Source of the DNA: Chaenocephalus aceratus
Taxonomy: Eukaryota > Chordata > Actinopteri > Perciformes > Channichthyidae
Assembly: GCA_023974075.1 (NCBI GenBank)
Contig: CM043790.1
Span: 3,590,023-3,654,022 of the forward strand
Reading direction: 5' to 3'
DNA length: 64,000 bases
This document shows positions 21,977-32,210 of this stretch, piece after piece. Numbering within the stretch: the stretch's first letter is position 1; each line of letters opens with the position of its first letter. The notes below the pieces were generated by a model that worked only from the letters and a program-made list of their open reading frames with translations, was not told the origin of the DNA and did no database searches. Position numbers and translations under genes: made by a program.

Positions 21977-23185
21977 TCAAGGGCGAAGACCGCGGCTCTC
22001 AGGGGGCCGGGCTCGAGCCGGGTGTCGACCAGACAGGATCAGGAGGCCGGGCAGGAAAGCGCTGATGGGCCAGTTCCGGAGATCGGGCAGGACCCGGTGT
22101 CGGCCGGACAGAAACCGGAGCCGGTCGGACAGGCTTCGGCAGGATCCCCCACGGAAAAGGACCAGGAGTTGGCAGGAACCCCGGCGAGACCGGTGATAGA
22201 CATGGGGCTGGCAGGGCCCCCGGTAGAACCTCCAACGGCACGGGATATAGGGTTGGCAGGACCCCCGGCAGGGGAGTAGACGGCGGGACCTCCAATGACA
22301 CAGGACACAGGGTTGGCAGGACCCCCGGCAGGGGAGTATTCTGCGGGACCTCCAACGGCACAGGACACAGGGTTGGCAGGACCCCCGGCAGGGGAGTAGA
22401 CGGCGGGACCTCCAACGGCACAGGACACAGAGCTGGCAGGACCCCCGGCAGGGGAGTAGACGGCGGGACCTCCAACGGGACAGGACACAGGGTTGGCAGG
22501 ACCCCCGGCAGGGGAGTAGACGGCGGGACCTCCAACGGCACAGGACACAGAGCTGGCAGGACCCCCGGCAGGGGAGTAGACGGCGGGACCTCCAACGGGA
22601 CAGGAGAAAGGGTTGGCAGGACCCCCGGCAGAAGAGTATTCTGTGGGACCTCCAACGGGACAGGAGAAAGGGTTGGCAGGACCCCCGGCAGGGGAGTAGA
22701 CGGCGGGACCTCCAACGACACAGGACACAGGGTTGGCAGGACCCCCGGCTGGGGAGTAGACGGCGGGACCTCCAACGGCACAGGACACAGGGTTGGCAGG
22801 GCCCCCAGCAGGGGAGTAGACGGCGGGACCTCCAACGACACAGGACAAAGAGCTGGCAGGACCCCCGGTAGGGGAGTAGACGGCGGGACCTCCAACGACA
22901 CAGGAGAAAGGGTTGGCAGGACCCCCGGCAGGGGAGTAAACGGCGGGACCTCCAACGACACAGGGTTGGCAGGACCCCCGGCAGGGGAGTAGACGGCGGG
23001 ACCTCCAACGGCACAGGACACAGAGCTGGCAGGACCCCCGGCAGGGGAGTAGACGGCGGGACCTCCAACGACACTTGCGTAGGGGCTTGAATAGGGAATG
23101 GAGAGGGAACTCGAGCGGAGACTTGAGAGGGGACTCGAGAGGAGACTGGAGAGGGGACTCCAGAGGGGACTAGAGAAGGGAACAC
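21977..23185 (-). CDS. Repeat-rich C-terminal half of the LTR element ORF
   Basis: This 402-codon frame is in the same phase as the upstream frame 23402-24427 and is separated from it only by stop codons between 23402 and 23185. It encodes 20-residue repeats such as 'VPLEVPPSTPLPGVLP'. A short deletion near 22960 shifts the repeat phase, after which the frame reads 'CRWRSRRLLPCRGSCQP'. The 60-bp unit is a multiple of three, so all three minus frames stay open and the true product is uncertain. No enzymatic domain is seen. The role is unknown, possibly structural. Confidence 0.45.
   Translation of the reverse strand: MFPSLVPSGVPSPVSSRVPSQVSARVPSPFPIQAPTQVSLEVPPSTPLPGVLPALCPVPLEVPPSTPLPGVLPTLCRWRSRRLLPCRGSCQPFLLCRWRSRRLLPYRGSCQLFVLCRWRSRRLLPCWGPCQPCVLCRWRSRRLLPSRGSCQPCVLCRWRSRRLLPCRGSCQPFLLSRWRSHRILFCRGSCQPFLLSRWRSRRLLPCRGSCQLCVLCRWRSRRLLPCRGSCQPCVLSRWRSRRLLPCRGSCQLCVLCRWRSRRLLPCRGSCQPCVLCRWRSRRILPCRGSCQPCVLCHWRSRRLLPCRGSCQPYIPCRWRFYRGPCQPHVYHRSRRGSCQLLVLFRGGSCRSLSDRLRFLSGRHRVLPDLRNWPISAFLPGLLILSGRHPARARPPESRGLRP
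22200..23085 (-). repeat. 60-bp tandem repeat array, about 15 units
   Basis: The unit 'ggttggcaggacccccggca' plus 'ggggagtagacggcgggacc' plus 'tccaacggcacaggacacag' recurs at exact 60-bp spacing from 22200 to about 22940. One shortened unit lies near 22960. Confidence 0.95.
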
Positions 23186-23745
23186 GAGAGGGGATTTGAG
23201 AGGGGAACTAAAGAGGGGACTCGAGGAGGGACCAGAGGAGGGACCAGAGGAGGGAACTCGAGAGGGGACCAGAGGAGGGAACTCGAGAGGGAACTCGAGA
23301 GGGAACTCGAGAGGGAACTCGAGGGGGAACTGGAGAGGGGACTCGAGATGGAAACAGAGAGGGAACTCGAGAAGGGACTACAGAGGGGACTAGAGGAGTA
23401 ACTAGGGAAGGGAACTCAAGAGGGGAACTAGAGAGGGACCCGAGGAGGGACTAGAGGGCCTAAAGGAGGGACTAAAGGAGGAAACTCGAGAGGGGACTGG
23501 AGAGGGAACTTGGGATGGAAACAGAGAGGGGACTCGAACAGAGACTAAAGAGGGAACTAGAGGAGGGACTAGAGGAGTAACTAGAGAAGGGAACTCGAGA
23601 TGGGAACTAGAGAGGGGACTCGAGGAGGGACTAGAGGAGGGCCTAAAGGAGGGACTAAAGGAGGGAACTCGAGAGGGGACTCGAGGGGGAACTGGAGAGG
23701 GAACTTGAGATGGAAACAGAGAGGGGACTCGAGATGGACCGTGGC
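23090..23745 (-). repeat. Purine-rich short tandem repeats ('ggaactcgaga')
   Basis: Short units of about 12-18 bp around 'ggaactcgagag' repeat across the middle of the element. On the coding strand they give Ser/Pro/Val repeats (LVPS, FPSQVPSPVP). Confidence 0.85.
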
Positions 23746-24427
23746 AGCCGGGACCAGATCCGGGTCTGGAACCAAGGCAGCTGGGGTCGGGACCATGGCT
23801 GCTGGGACCAGAACTGGGGCCGAAACCCTGGCTGCAGGGACCGGAAATAGCAGCCAGAAACATGGCTGCTGAAGCCAGAATCCTGTCTATAAGCTCCAGC
23901 TTCGACGCCGGAAACACGGCCGTATAGGGCGCTCCCGGAGCCGGGACCATAGCCGCTGGGGCCGGCCCTGGAGCCGGAAACATGGCTGTATGATCCAGCT
24001 CTGGAGCCCGGATCATGACTGTGTGGGGCGGACTCGGAGCCGGAAACATGGCTGCGGGAGCCTGCACTGGGGCAGGAACCATGGCTGCTGGGGCCGAAAC
24101 CGTGGCTGCTGGGGCCAGGACTGAGGCTGGAACCATGGCTGCTGGCGCCTGTACTGGGACCATGGCTGCTGGGGCCCGGGCTCCTTGTCTGGCCTTGCGA
24201 CGACTCCTCTTAGCAGCCGCCTGAATGCTCCGTGGGCCTCCATAAGCCTGACGAGTTCCAGCATAAGACTCATGAATAGGAGCAGGAACTGGGGAAGAAG
24301 CAGAGGTTGACTCCAGACGGAACACTCCGAGACGTCTGTAGTCCGCAGGCTGGAACTCACACCTCCAGAGGAAGTCCAACATCCAATCAGGTAAGAATTC
24401 CACCAAGTCGGGCTTCTCCATCGCCAA
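23402..24427 (-). CDS. Gag-like proline/alanine-rich ORF of the LTR element
   Basis: This 341-codon frame begins 'MAMEKPDLVEFLPDWMLDFL', a compact, probably folded N-terminal module of about 45 residues. It passes through a basic patch (AAKRSRRKARQ), and then becomes a long low-complexity region of 'PAAMVPAP' repeats and 'VPSRVPS' repeats. The position, first inside the 5' LTR, is that of gag. No zinc knuckle, protease or RT motif is present. An earlier ATG (24561, 'MDPADDPFE') lies in a different frame, so a frameshift may have separated the start from this frame. The element probably mobilises with enzymes from a related Gypsy. Confidence 0.65.
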   Translation of the reverse strand: MAMEKPDLVEFLPDWMLDFLWRCEFQPADYRRLGVFRLESTSASSPVPAPIHESYAGTRQAYGGPRSIQAAAKRSRRKARQGARAPAAMVPVQAPAAMVPASVLAPAATVSAPAAMVPAPVQAPAAMFPAPSPPHTVMIRAPELDHTAMFPAPGPAPAAMVPAPGAPYTAVFPASKLELIDRILASAAMFLAAISGPCSQGFGPSSGPSSHGPDPSCLGSRPGSGPGCHGPSRVPSLFPSQVPSPVPPRVPSRVPSFSPSFRPSSSPSSSPLSSSHLEFPSLVTPLVPPLVPSLVSVRVPSLFPSQVPSPVPSRVSSFSPSFRPSSPSSGPSLVPLLSSLP

Positions 24428-24578
24428 CCGGTGCGCCTCTACCAGGGCGGCCCTCCTTCAGCCGAACACTAGACGCTTCCTTCCACCCAATCGTGGCAAC
24501 ATTCCAAAGGAAAAGAAAACTGTTGCAGCTCCACCTCAAAAGGGTCATCTGCTGGGTCCATTTCTGGTTGGGTCATTC

Positions 24579-24973
24579 TGTCACGGATGAGTGAAGGAAG
24601 CAGGACCCAAATGCAGATAACTTTTGAGAAACCCTTTATTCCAAGGATAAAGGATAACTGACAAATACAGAACAGAACACTCTCCGGTGATCTCCGTCAC
24701 CAACAAACAATGACCCAACACTGAACACAGACAGAGACAAGACTAAATACAAGAAGGGGTATCAAGACAACGAGAAACAGCGGGCAGGGGAGAGAGGAAA
24801 CACAAGGACAACAGGTGAACACAATCGGGGTAATCAGGGAGGGAAACAGACAGAAAGCAGACAGGCAGGAAATGGGGGTGAACACTTAACACAATAAGAC
24901 AGGAAACCCAAAGACAAGAAAAACACCAACACAGACAAAACTACAAGCGTGACATAACATGTGAATTGTGACA
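24579..24973 (-). repeat. LTR (upstream, promoter LTR in minus orientation)
   Basis: It is 395 bp and nearly identical to 21234-21627, differing by single-base indels such as in 'gaaggggtatcaag' and 'gcaggggagagagg'. Confidence 0.93.
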
Positions 24974-24978
24974 GGAAG

Positions 24979-26787
24979 TGCCTGTAAACTCAGCCCTGTT
25001 CATTATTTTCAACTCGTAATGTCTTATTGCAGTAGGAACAAACTATATGATTAAGACTTGTAAAGAACACACTGATTATGGTTAGATTAGTAACAAAGCT
25101 ACACTTTATCTTTCCAGGAGGCTTAAGGAAATCGCAGTCACACTCATTGACTTGACTGCAAAAAAAGAGATAGAAATCTGGATATAATCCCTGACAGGGA
25201 TCTAAATGTAAACAATCATATGTTAATCTCATAAAGATGAGCTGTCTTCTTCTTCTAACATTTTAAAACAAAGGGGTTTTCCATCAAACCCTCTCTGAGA
25301 AATGAATACATGAATTTATAACAAGCCAACTAAACTGCAGTAAACTTTAGCTGATGGCCACCCAATGTCAGCAGTGCAGTGACGACAGCTAACTAAAATG
25401 TGCTGCATCTTTTTACAGTAACTAACAAATATGTTCACAGTACACCTGTTCTTAAATCTCTGCATTGATTTTAAAATGTGACTTTTATATGAAAAAAAGA
25501 AATCTATCATTAGTGACGACATAATCGGCATCCATTTATTTGAACCATCCATGCCTTCCGTAGTTTTGAAGAAGTGAAAAACTTCTTTTAATAATCCCAC
25601 CAGGGGGCATTCAGTTGCACAGTGCATTGATGGAGCCCTGTCAGAGCGGAGCGGCGGCCATGTTTTAGGGTCTGAAGCAGTTTGAGGTTTAGTTTCTTAC
25701 TTTGCTCAAGGACACTTTGGCCCAGGAGGTGAACTTGAACCAAACCTGTATTTTCATTTGTTTTGGTTCGTACTGGCACTCCAACCAGTGACCATCAGGT
25801 GATCAACTTCCTCCCAAGCACGGGAACTCAGCTACGGCTGTTTGGTGTGTGCATGTCTGTGATCTCTGTTTGCAAATATGACTTATGTATTTTAGCGCTT
25901 CTATATTTTGAACTTGTTTTAATATTATATGACACTTTTGCAAATTGTGTTTGTTGTGTATGTTATTATTTATGAAATGTGCTTTACAGGCACGTGCACA
26001 ACGGGGAGTTGAGCATCTGCCCTTTTGCTCTGCTTTTAGAGAAGTGCCCTTTTTCCAATGTCCCTTTTCATTTACTTCGCATGTGGCTAGGTTTACAGTC
26101 TGACCTGCCAACGATGCTGCGGGAGCTTCGTTCTGATTGGCTAATGTACTTCTGTGCGATTTACCCTTTGTGACCTGGTTAATATGTGCCCAAACAGGAA
26201 TGTATTGATAAATAATTAACTGTCATGGTAGAGGTGTTTGAACCAACCTCAGTCATGGGTTTGTTTTAAATACATACATTTAATACCCCATTAAGGCTGT
26301 CAGAAAGGTATTCAAGGCATATATATTTCCTTAGTAAAAATCGTAGTAGAAAGCTAACGTAAGGTTATAAAGTTTAGAATCCACGCAGCTCTTATCGGCT
26401 GCCAATTAGATACTTCCAGTTATTCTCTCTGTTAGAAACCTTCCTGAGAAAAGAAGACTTCTCGACTGCAGCCCAGTGAAGAACCCCCTTCCTGCTGCAA
26501 CAACCCTCCATCAGCTGACGTCCCCCCTGCAGTCACTGTGGAGGACTCCATGTCCCAGACAGCAGACAGACCTGAGAAACACATTCCATGACACTTGAGC
26601 TGTAAACGGTAAATGGGACACCTGCCGGAGAGGCATTGAATGTCCACGGATCAGAGGAAGCTACTCTGGTGACGTCAACGTCTCCTGGTACTGCTGAGGA
26701 AACACCCTCTGTATAAAAAGCCTGTGGGATGTTATGGTATCCCTAATAGGGTGGCTGATAAACAGAGTTTTCTCACATGCTGTTGGG
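24979..26787. other. Unassigned region
   Basis: No supported gene is present. At 25690-25800 'ttgctcaaggacactttgg' and 'ccagtgaccatcaggtgatc' resemble a degraded SINE. A 'tataaaaagcctgtgg' sequence at 26711 looks like a core promoter, but no transcript could be read from it. Confidence 0.35.
25597..25612 (+). promoter_or_regulatory. CTCF-like site, one mismatch
   Basis: 'ccaccagggggcattc' fits the CTCF core at 15 of 16 positions. A similar 15 of 16 match, 'ccaccagggggagccg', lies at 31585-31600. Confidence 0.4.
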
Positions 26788-26893
26788 CAGCGGTTTTCAA
26801 AGTGTGAGGCGCGCCTCCCCGGGGGGCGCCAGAGAGCTTCAAGGGAGGCGCAGCGTGAGAATTTCAGCTAGTTAACTTCAGATAACTTTACGC
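26788..26893. repeat. hAT left end
   Basis: 'cagcggttttcaaagtgtga' followed by palindromic 'cgcgcctccccggggggcgc' is a typical hAT end. No right partner was found. Confidence 0.5.
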
Positions 26894-26918
26894 GAGTTAG
26901 GGTTAGGGTTAACCTAAC
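26894..26918. repeat. Short head-to-head telomere-like repeat
   Basis: Two TTAGGG units run directly into CCTAACCC in the opposite orientation, a short palindrome that may mark a repaired break. Confidence 0.6.
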
Positions 26919-26937
26919 CCAACACCAGTGTCGGAGG
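26918..26937 (-). pseudogene. Gypsy RNase H fragment, left remainder
   Basis: On the minus strand this short piece continues the Gypsy frame from 41670-41736: after VDSSD the next residues are TGVGLG, which fits the Ty3/Gypsy RNase H start (usually DASDxGVGAVL). The frame stops at the telomere-like repeat. Confidence 0.55.
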
Positions 26938-27187
26938 CATGGGCGTCGCCTGGGGTAGGGCTTTAGCCCCGGATGTTTGTTCTTTAGCCCCGGACAAATT
27001 CTCCCTCAATAATATAATACATTAACCGTACTTTACCTAGAGAACGGCAGAATTGTAATTTCCCGTGTTCAGTGAATGCAGAGTTGCATGGAAATAAACG
27101 TGTTTTATTGGCTGACAGGTACGTACCTCTCCTCTGTGACAGTGTTTAAAGTTTAAACTGTCACCCGTGGACGCGGAGTTTCTGAAG

Positions 27188-27284
27188 ATGGATAATAGAC
27201 ATTTTTGTAATAAAAAAGACGGCAATTCTCAAGTGGTGGCTCACACAACAACCCCAGAGCCACCACCTGAGCCAGGTGAACAAG
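27188..27284 (+). pseudogene. First exon of the 14.7-kb hAT
   Basis: An ATG opens 'MDNRHFCNKKDGNSQ', and the exon ends after 'EPPPEPGEQ' at a consensus donor (gtatgt, 27285-27290). It lies about 250 bp inside the left end of the hAT, where a first transposase exon is expected. It has no domain of its own. The next hAT exons have been lost or replaced by the piggyBac insertion. Confidence 0.5.
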
Positions 27285-27344
27285 GTATGTAAATGTCAGT
27301 AAACTTACAAGTTATGCGAACATGTAAGCATAGCATCAATTATA

Positions 27345-27526
27345 GCGAGTATTATGGGGGAGATGCCACCAAGGTCAGGAAGAACTGCAGGAGGTGCCTA
27401 GATGCTGGACTCAAAAGGGTGAAGACACCGGTGTACTGCAGGAAGTGCCAGGTCCCTCTGTGCTTCACTGTCAAAAGGAACTGTTTCAGGGAGTGGCACA
27501 ACCTAAATACTGGAACATTCAGGTAG
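27345..27526 (+). pseudogene. piggyBac transposase cysteine-rich domain, copy 2
   Basis: The last 60 codons encode the finger with KNCRRC, VYCRKC and PLCF, then C and WH, and the same C-terminus NTGTFR as copy 1. Substitutions relative to 7041-7226 include G to R and K to R. Upstream exons are gone. The sequence is homologous only from 'gagtattatgggg' on. Confidence 0.82.
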
Positions 27527-28053
27527 GTATAAAGTTCAGGTAGGTATAACATTTTGCGAGTGTTTATTTAAAAAAAAAATACTTTTTTTTATTTATTGTA
27601 TAGTGTGTTGGTAAAATATTTGTTTTTTTACAAACCTACAGTGTGGTTTTATTGTATAGTACGTTGGTAAAATGTTTGTTTTTACATGCCTATAGTGTGT
27701 TGGTAAAATGTTTGAAATAAATCTGCCCCAGTTGGAGTCAAATGTTACCTATGTTTCCGTTTTTTTTATTGTGCAAGTACACCTACACACAATGACCTAC
27801 AGTGTAGTTGTATTGTATAGTGCGTTGGTACGTTACATACACACACAGCTATACTTACACATACACACCTACACATACCCACACAGCTACACTTACATAC
27901 CCACACAGCTACACTTTATTTACAAAACCTCTCTAAAAAAGGTCAAATGTCACTTGTTTTGCTTCAATCTTGATACAGGGTACTTATTATTGTTATACAT
28001 TGGATTACTAAAGCTTTTAGGCTACTAACCCATCATTCAAGGTTGGTCTTCAC

Positions 28054-28742
28054 CAGAGATGGGGTCGTTACTAAAAAAAAGTAATATATTACATATTACA
28101 TATATAATATATTACACTACTTCGTTACTCTCTACATAAAGTAATTCGTTACTTTACTCGTTACTTTACTCGCAGGGCCGGCCCGCCCCTCCCTGCAGGC
28201 AGATCACGCAGACTGCTAAAGTTTCAAATGTTCTCTTTAGTTCAGTTTCCATTGTCGCATAAGACTGATCCAGATCCTGAATGTTTTCATATCTGACCGT
28301 GGCTGTCCTCTGTCTCCTGCTATCTGTATATTTTGCGCAGTTTATCTCTGCTCACGCTGTTGCGTCAGCGTGTTCTCGTGCGTGTTGGCCATGTGTTGCA
28401 CTGGAGCCAGACTGGAGCACACCGCAAAGACTTCAGCCGAGCACGTACGAACTGCGCATGCGTGAGTGGCAATAACTCTCCTTACCAGCAGGCGGCGGTA
28501 GTGTGTATTCGTCATTCAAAACAGGCAACAACCGGAAAACAGAGAAGAAGAACAGACTACGTGTGTGTAATAAATAAACAACAGCTATGTGCGTTAGCTT
28601 CACCTTAGCATGTGTTCTTTGCAGGTGTTTGTTGAGGTTTGATTATGATTGATTTTAGAAAGTAACGAAGTAACGCGTGTCGGGGCAATGTTAGTAACTG
28701 TAGTGTGACGCGTTACTTTGTAATGCGTTACACCCAACTCTG
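28054..28742. mobile_element. hAT MITE in piggyBac copy 2
   Basis: Ends 'cagagatgggg' and complement 'cagagttgggtgtaacgc' with the exact TSD gtcttcac (28046-28053 and 28743-28750). Copy 1 keeps the uninterrupted sequence at about 6035-6050. 'gttactt/taacg' repeats fill both ends. Confidence 0.9.
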
Positions 28743-28917
28743 GTCTTCACTATACAGTAAGTAATGGGTTTTCTTTAGGCGGAGACAGGAATTTACATTT
28801 TTTTGCTACACTGTAAAAATCAACCTATAATATCTACTCAATAAAATGGGGGTAACAATTTGCACACACTTCTTTTGAGTAGATTTTACCCAATATTTTT
28901 GGGTAAAGGTTACAAAT

Positions 28918-29155
28918 ATTTAATATATAAGACTTACTTTAAGAAATTAAGTAAAATCTAACTCAATTACTTAATAAAACATATTATTATAAAAGAGTAA
29001 TATTTACTCTCAATCATAGGCAGCTGGGTAAAGATTACTAATTTTAATATATAAGACTTACTTTAAGAAATTAAGTCAAATCTATCTCAATTACTTAATA
29101 AAACGTATTACTTATAAATGAGTAATATTTACTCCTAATCATAGGCAGCTATTTA
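28918..29155. repeat. Tandem duplication of about 120 bp
   Basis: The block 'aatatataagacttacttta' through 'atcataggcagct' occurs twice in a row. It belongs to an element starting 'tacactgtaaaaatcaacc' at 28807. Confidence 0.75.
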
Positions 29156-30707
29156 CTTAATAATTGATCCATATTACACATTAATATTACTTTATTAGTA
29201 AGGCTACCAGTAAACAATATATTGCCACACACAAGATTTTATTGATCATGTTTTTCTTTGTGCAATATGGTCATACATTGAGATTATTTAAACAGTTAAG
29301 TGCATTTCAATTGTTAACACTGAGCAGAATCTTCAACATAGTCATACAATCACATTGTTTTAACAGTAAAGTGCATGACAATTGTAAACATTTTTAACAT
29401 AATCTTCCAAGTGCAATTTACTCAACTATTAAAACCTTTAAGTGCCAGTAAACAGTCCACTTTTAACAGAAAAAGGTTTCTCCACATCCATTACATTCCA
29501 CATCACATTATTTTGTGTTTGTGTCACTCGGCACTAAAACAAGTCAACATCCACTTCAGAACAAATTGTTTATTTGAGGCTCTGGACCTGTTTGAACAGC
29601 TTGGCTCCATCAAGCTCCAAAAACAGTTTTTAGAATACCTCAAATGTGTATTTGAGCGTGTTGGGGTATTCCAGGTTGAGGGCGCAGATGAATCCCATCA
29701 ACAATGCGCATGCCTTTGTTTGGTTTCCGCACAAAACTCTGTCTCCCTCTCTGACAATAGACATCTGCTGGTCCCCTGTCCCTGGCATCACGGATCACAA
29801 GCACCTAGTTTGGTCCACGACGTTGTGATGCTCGTCCTCCATGTTGAAAAGAAAGAAAGAAAAGCATATTCACATTAAATTAGGCATATTAACAAGAAGC
29901 TATTATACAATATAGGCTTTGTGGTCTAGCATTAAGCCTAATCAATAAAACCAGGGATTTACTTTTTTTTAAAAAAAATTAAATGATTTGTAAAAATGTG
30001 TGGCAGCGATTAAAAACAAAACAAGATTTCTAACTTATATAAAAAATGTCAGGCCCAGTCAAATTGCCCATCGATCATTAGATCGACATTAATGACATTA
30101 AATTGATTATTTCACATAAACATAACTTTTCAGTGCATGGTTTTATTTATCTTATTTCACTTTAACACCAAAAGAAGGTTTTTGTTTAGGTAGTTTTATA
30201 TGTTAAGTAGCTAAGCACATCAGTAAATTATCCCTAAATCATTTTCCTGTGAATGCTAAACCATTTATAAAAACAATAAGATGTTTAGAGATTTACAGCA
30301 ATAAATTGCATATATATTTGTTAGGTGTAAGAGTGGTTAATCACAGAAATTAAACAGTGGTATCAGAGCGACCTCTGAAATAACTCTGTTAAAATCTTGA
30401 AGTGATCAGTCTTTAATGACATACCTGCTGTCTTGAAAAAGGTCTTCTTGGCGTTCCCCAAGGTCTTCAATCAGGCACCTGGCCACTGCATTCCTTTTTT
30501 CCAATACTCTGGGCCTGTGAGGAAATGCATTTTAGTGAGAAGACTTATTTCTGCATTTTCATATTCTTGAATGAAACATTTAAATAAATGTACCTCATCA
30601 ATTGTGCTCAGAAGAGGGCGCATCAGCTGGAGCCAGCATCTCCTCCTTTGGCACGTATCAGCTGGAGCGACGTGGTGTTAGTGTACCCATCCAGTTTCAG
30701 CATCAAA

Positions 30708-31400
30708 AGGCGCATTCACACTGCGGTACTTTTCCCACAGAGGTTCATGCAAACTTAGTTCATGATCGCGTTCACACCAAAAAGAGCCGGTACTAAAAGT
30801 AGTTCATGCGAACCTTTTTACCCCCTCGAAAGTCCCTGCTAGAGAGCAGGGACTTTCGAGCGGCTCTTTTGTGAGAAAAGAGCTATATTCCTGATTGGCT
30901 GGGTGGATTGCAAACCACGCCCCGTAAAACTCCCAAAAAGTTTTGTGAAGCCGCCATTTTATTATCCTCGCATTAGCATTATTATCATTAGCATTAGCCC
31001 AGCGCAGAAACGCAGAGAGACTAACTTATGGCAACACAAAATAAAACATGGGAGCGGTGGAGATGAGGAGGTGTCGGCGTTCTGGCGATTTACTCAGAAG
31101 GCTTCAGTAGAAGCTGCTGGGACTCCCAGCAGCTTCTACTGAAGCCAGTCCCCAACTCCGGGGACTTCCGGCCGGGGACTTTGGGCGGCAGTATACGCCG
31201 TGAAGTGGTTTGCGGCCTGCCAGTAAACCCAAAGCAGAAGAAGAAGAAGTGACGTCAGCGGCTTCATTTGCCTAATCCACCCCCAGGGACTTTTTCCGGT
31301 GTGAACGCGATCTGTACTTAGTTCATGCCAACTAAAGAGTTCGCATGAACTAAGTTCGCATGAACCTTTGTGGGAAAAGTACTGCGGTGTGAATGCGCCT
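30708..31400. mobile_element. Harbinger-like MITE inside exon 2 of the SAMD3-like fragment
   Basis: Ends 'aggcgcattcacactgcggt' and its near-perfect complement at 31381-31400. The flanks share AAA, a possible 3-bp duplication. Removing the element restores a continuous minus-strand frame across the junction. 'gttcatg' and 'gaagctgctgggactcccag' palindromes occur inside. Confidence 0.82.
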
Positions 31401-31739
31401 AAAGTCTCTTCCAGTGAAAGAGTTGTTACAGATGTAGCGCTTCGTTTCAGACGCCTACCCGTGCGGGTCCGTGATCGGCACGGGGTGGGCCCCTGCTCAA
31501 AAGGAAAACCCCCCCGCAGGACTTGAAACGCCCCCTTGATAAATACATTTAATTATAATGAAACAGCAGCAATGGATCATGGATCCACCAGGGGGAGCCG
31601 TGAAAAGCTGCCACACTGGAACTCATGTGAAATAAACAGCTGATCTACAGGGATCTGATATAGCGGATATTTGTTAAGATCCATATGTCACGGATAGGAT
31701 CATATTCTGTGCTTAAGTAAGAGACATGTAATCATTTAC

Positions 31740-32210
31740 TAAACATCACCATGTTTTTATTTAACAAAATAATGTTTAATTCACGTTGGCGTAAGTACAA
31801 AACCATCGCTATGTTTTTAGATCAGGAAATGCATCCAGGGTCAAACAAACGATTTTCGATCGTCATGCTCGCATTCATTTAATGTATCATATGTTCGCGA
31901 GTTGAAATGAATGCACTACATTTAATCCACGTGAGTTTACAACAACAACAATAATCGCTTTGTTTTTATATCACATCCGACCGGAGGAAAATGCAGCGGC
32001 TCTCACTACCGATCATCCTAATCCCACGGACAAACAATAATATGTACAGTGTTCATAGTTTACTCTATTATTAGTGTCTAATATTACTGCTATAATAATC
32101 ACACATTGAGTTGTTGAAATCAGACCGTCGTTTTTTTTAAACGCTCTGAATGAAACGGCAGCTCTCAGGTGATCAGCTGTGTGTTTACACAATAAAATAT
32201 GCATAGTAAT
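31740..32210. repeat. Interspersed repeat W, copy 1
   Basis: The segment with 'atttaatgtatcatatgttc' and 'ttgtttttatatcacatcc' matches 56190-56426 and partly 63430-63520. The class is unknown. Confidence 0.65.

Larger units (their letters stand above)
21234..24973 (-). mobile_element. Young non-autonomous LTR retrotransposon (Gypsy-like)
   Basis: Two direct LTRs (21234-21627 and 24579-24973) bound 2.95 kb of internal sequence. An exact 5-bp duplication, ggaag, flanks it at 21229-21233 and 24974-24978. The LTRs differ by only a few substitutions and indels, so the insertion is recent. Transcription runs on the minus strand: a G-rich tract (complement of 'aacacccccctc' at 21629) precedes the 3' LTR, and an ATG opens 'MDPADDPFE' just inside the other LTR. 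No protease, RT or integrase is present, so it depends on another element. Confidence 0.92.

Noticed and set aside
22039..22848. An alternative glycine/alanine-rich protein in the third frame of the 60-bp repeats
   Set aside because: The repeat length makes all frames open. Only the frame in phase with 23402-24427 has independent support.
22200..23085. CRISPR-like regular array
   Set aside because: The units are contiguous with no unique spacers, and the organism is an animal.
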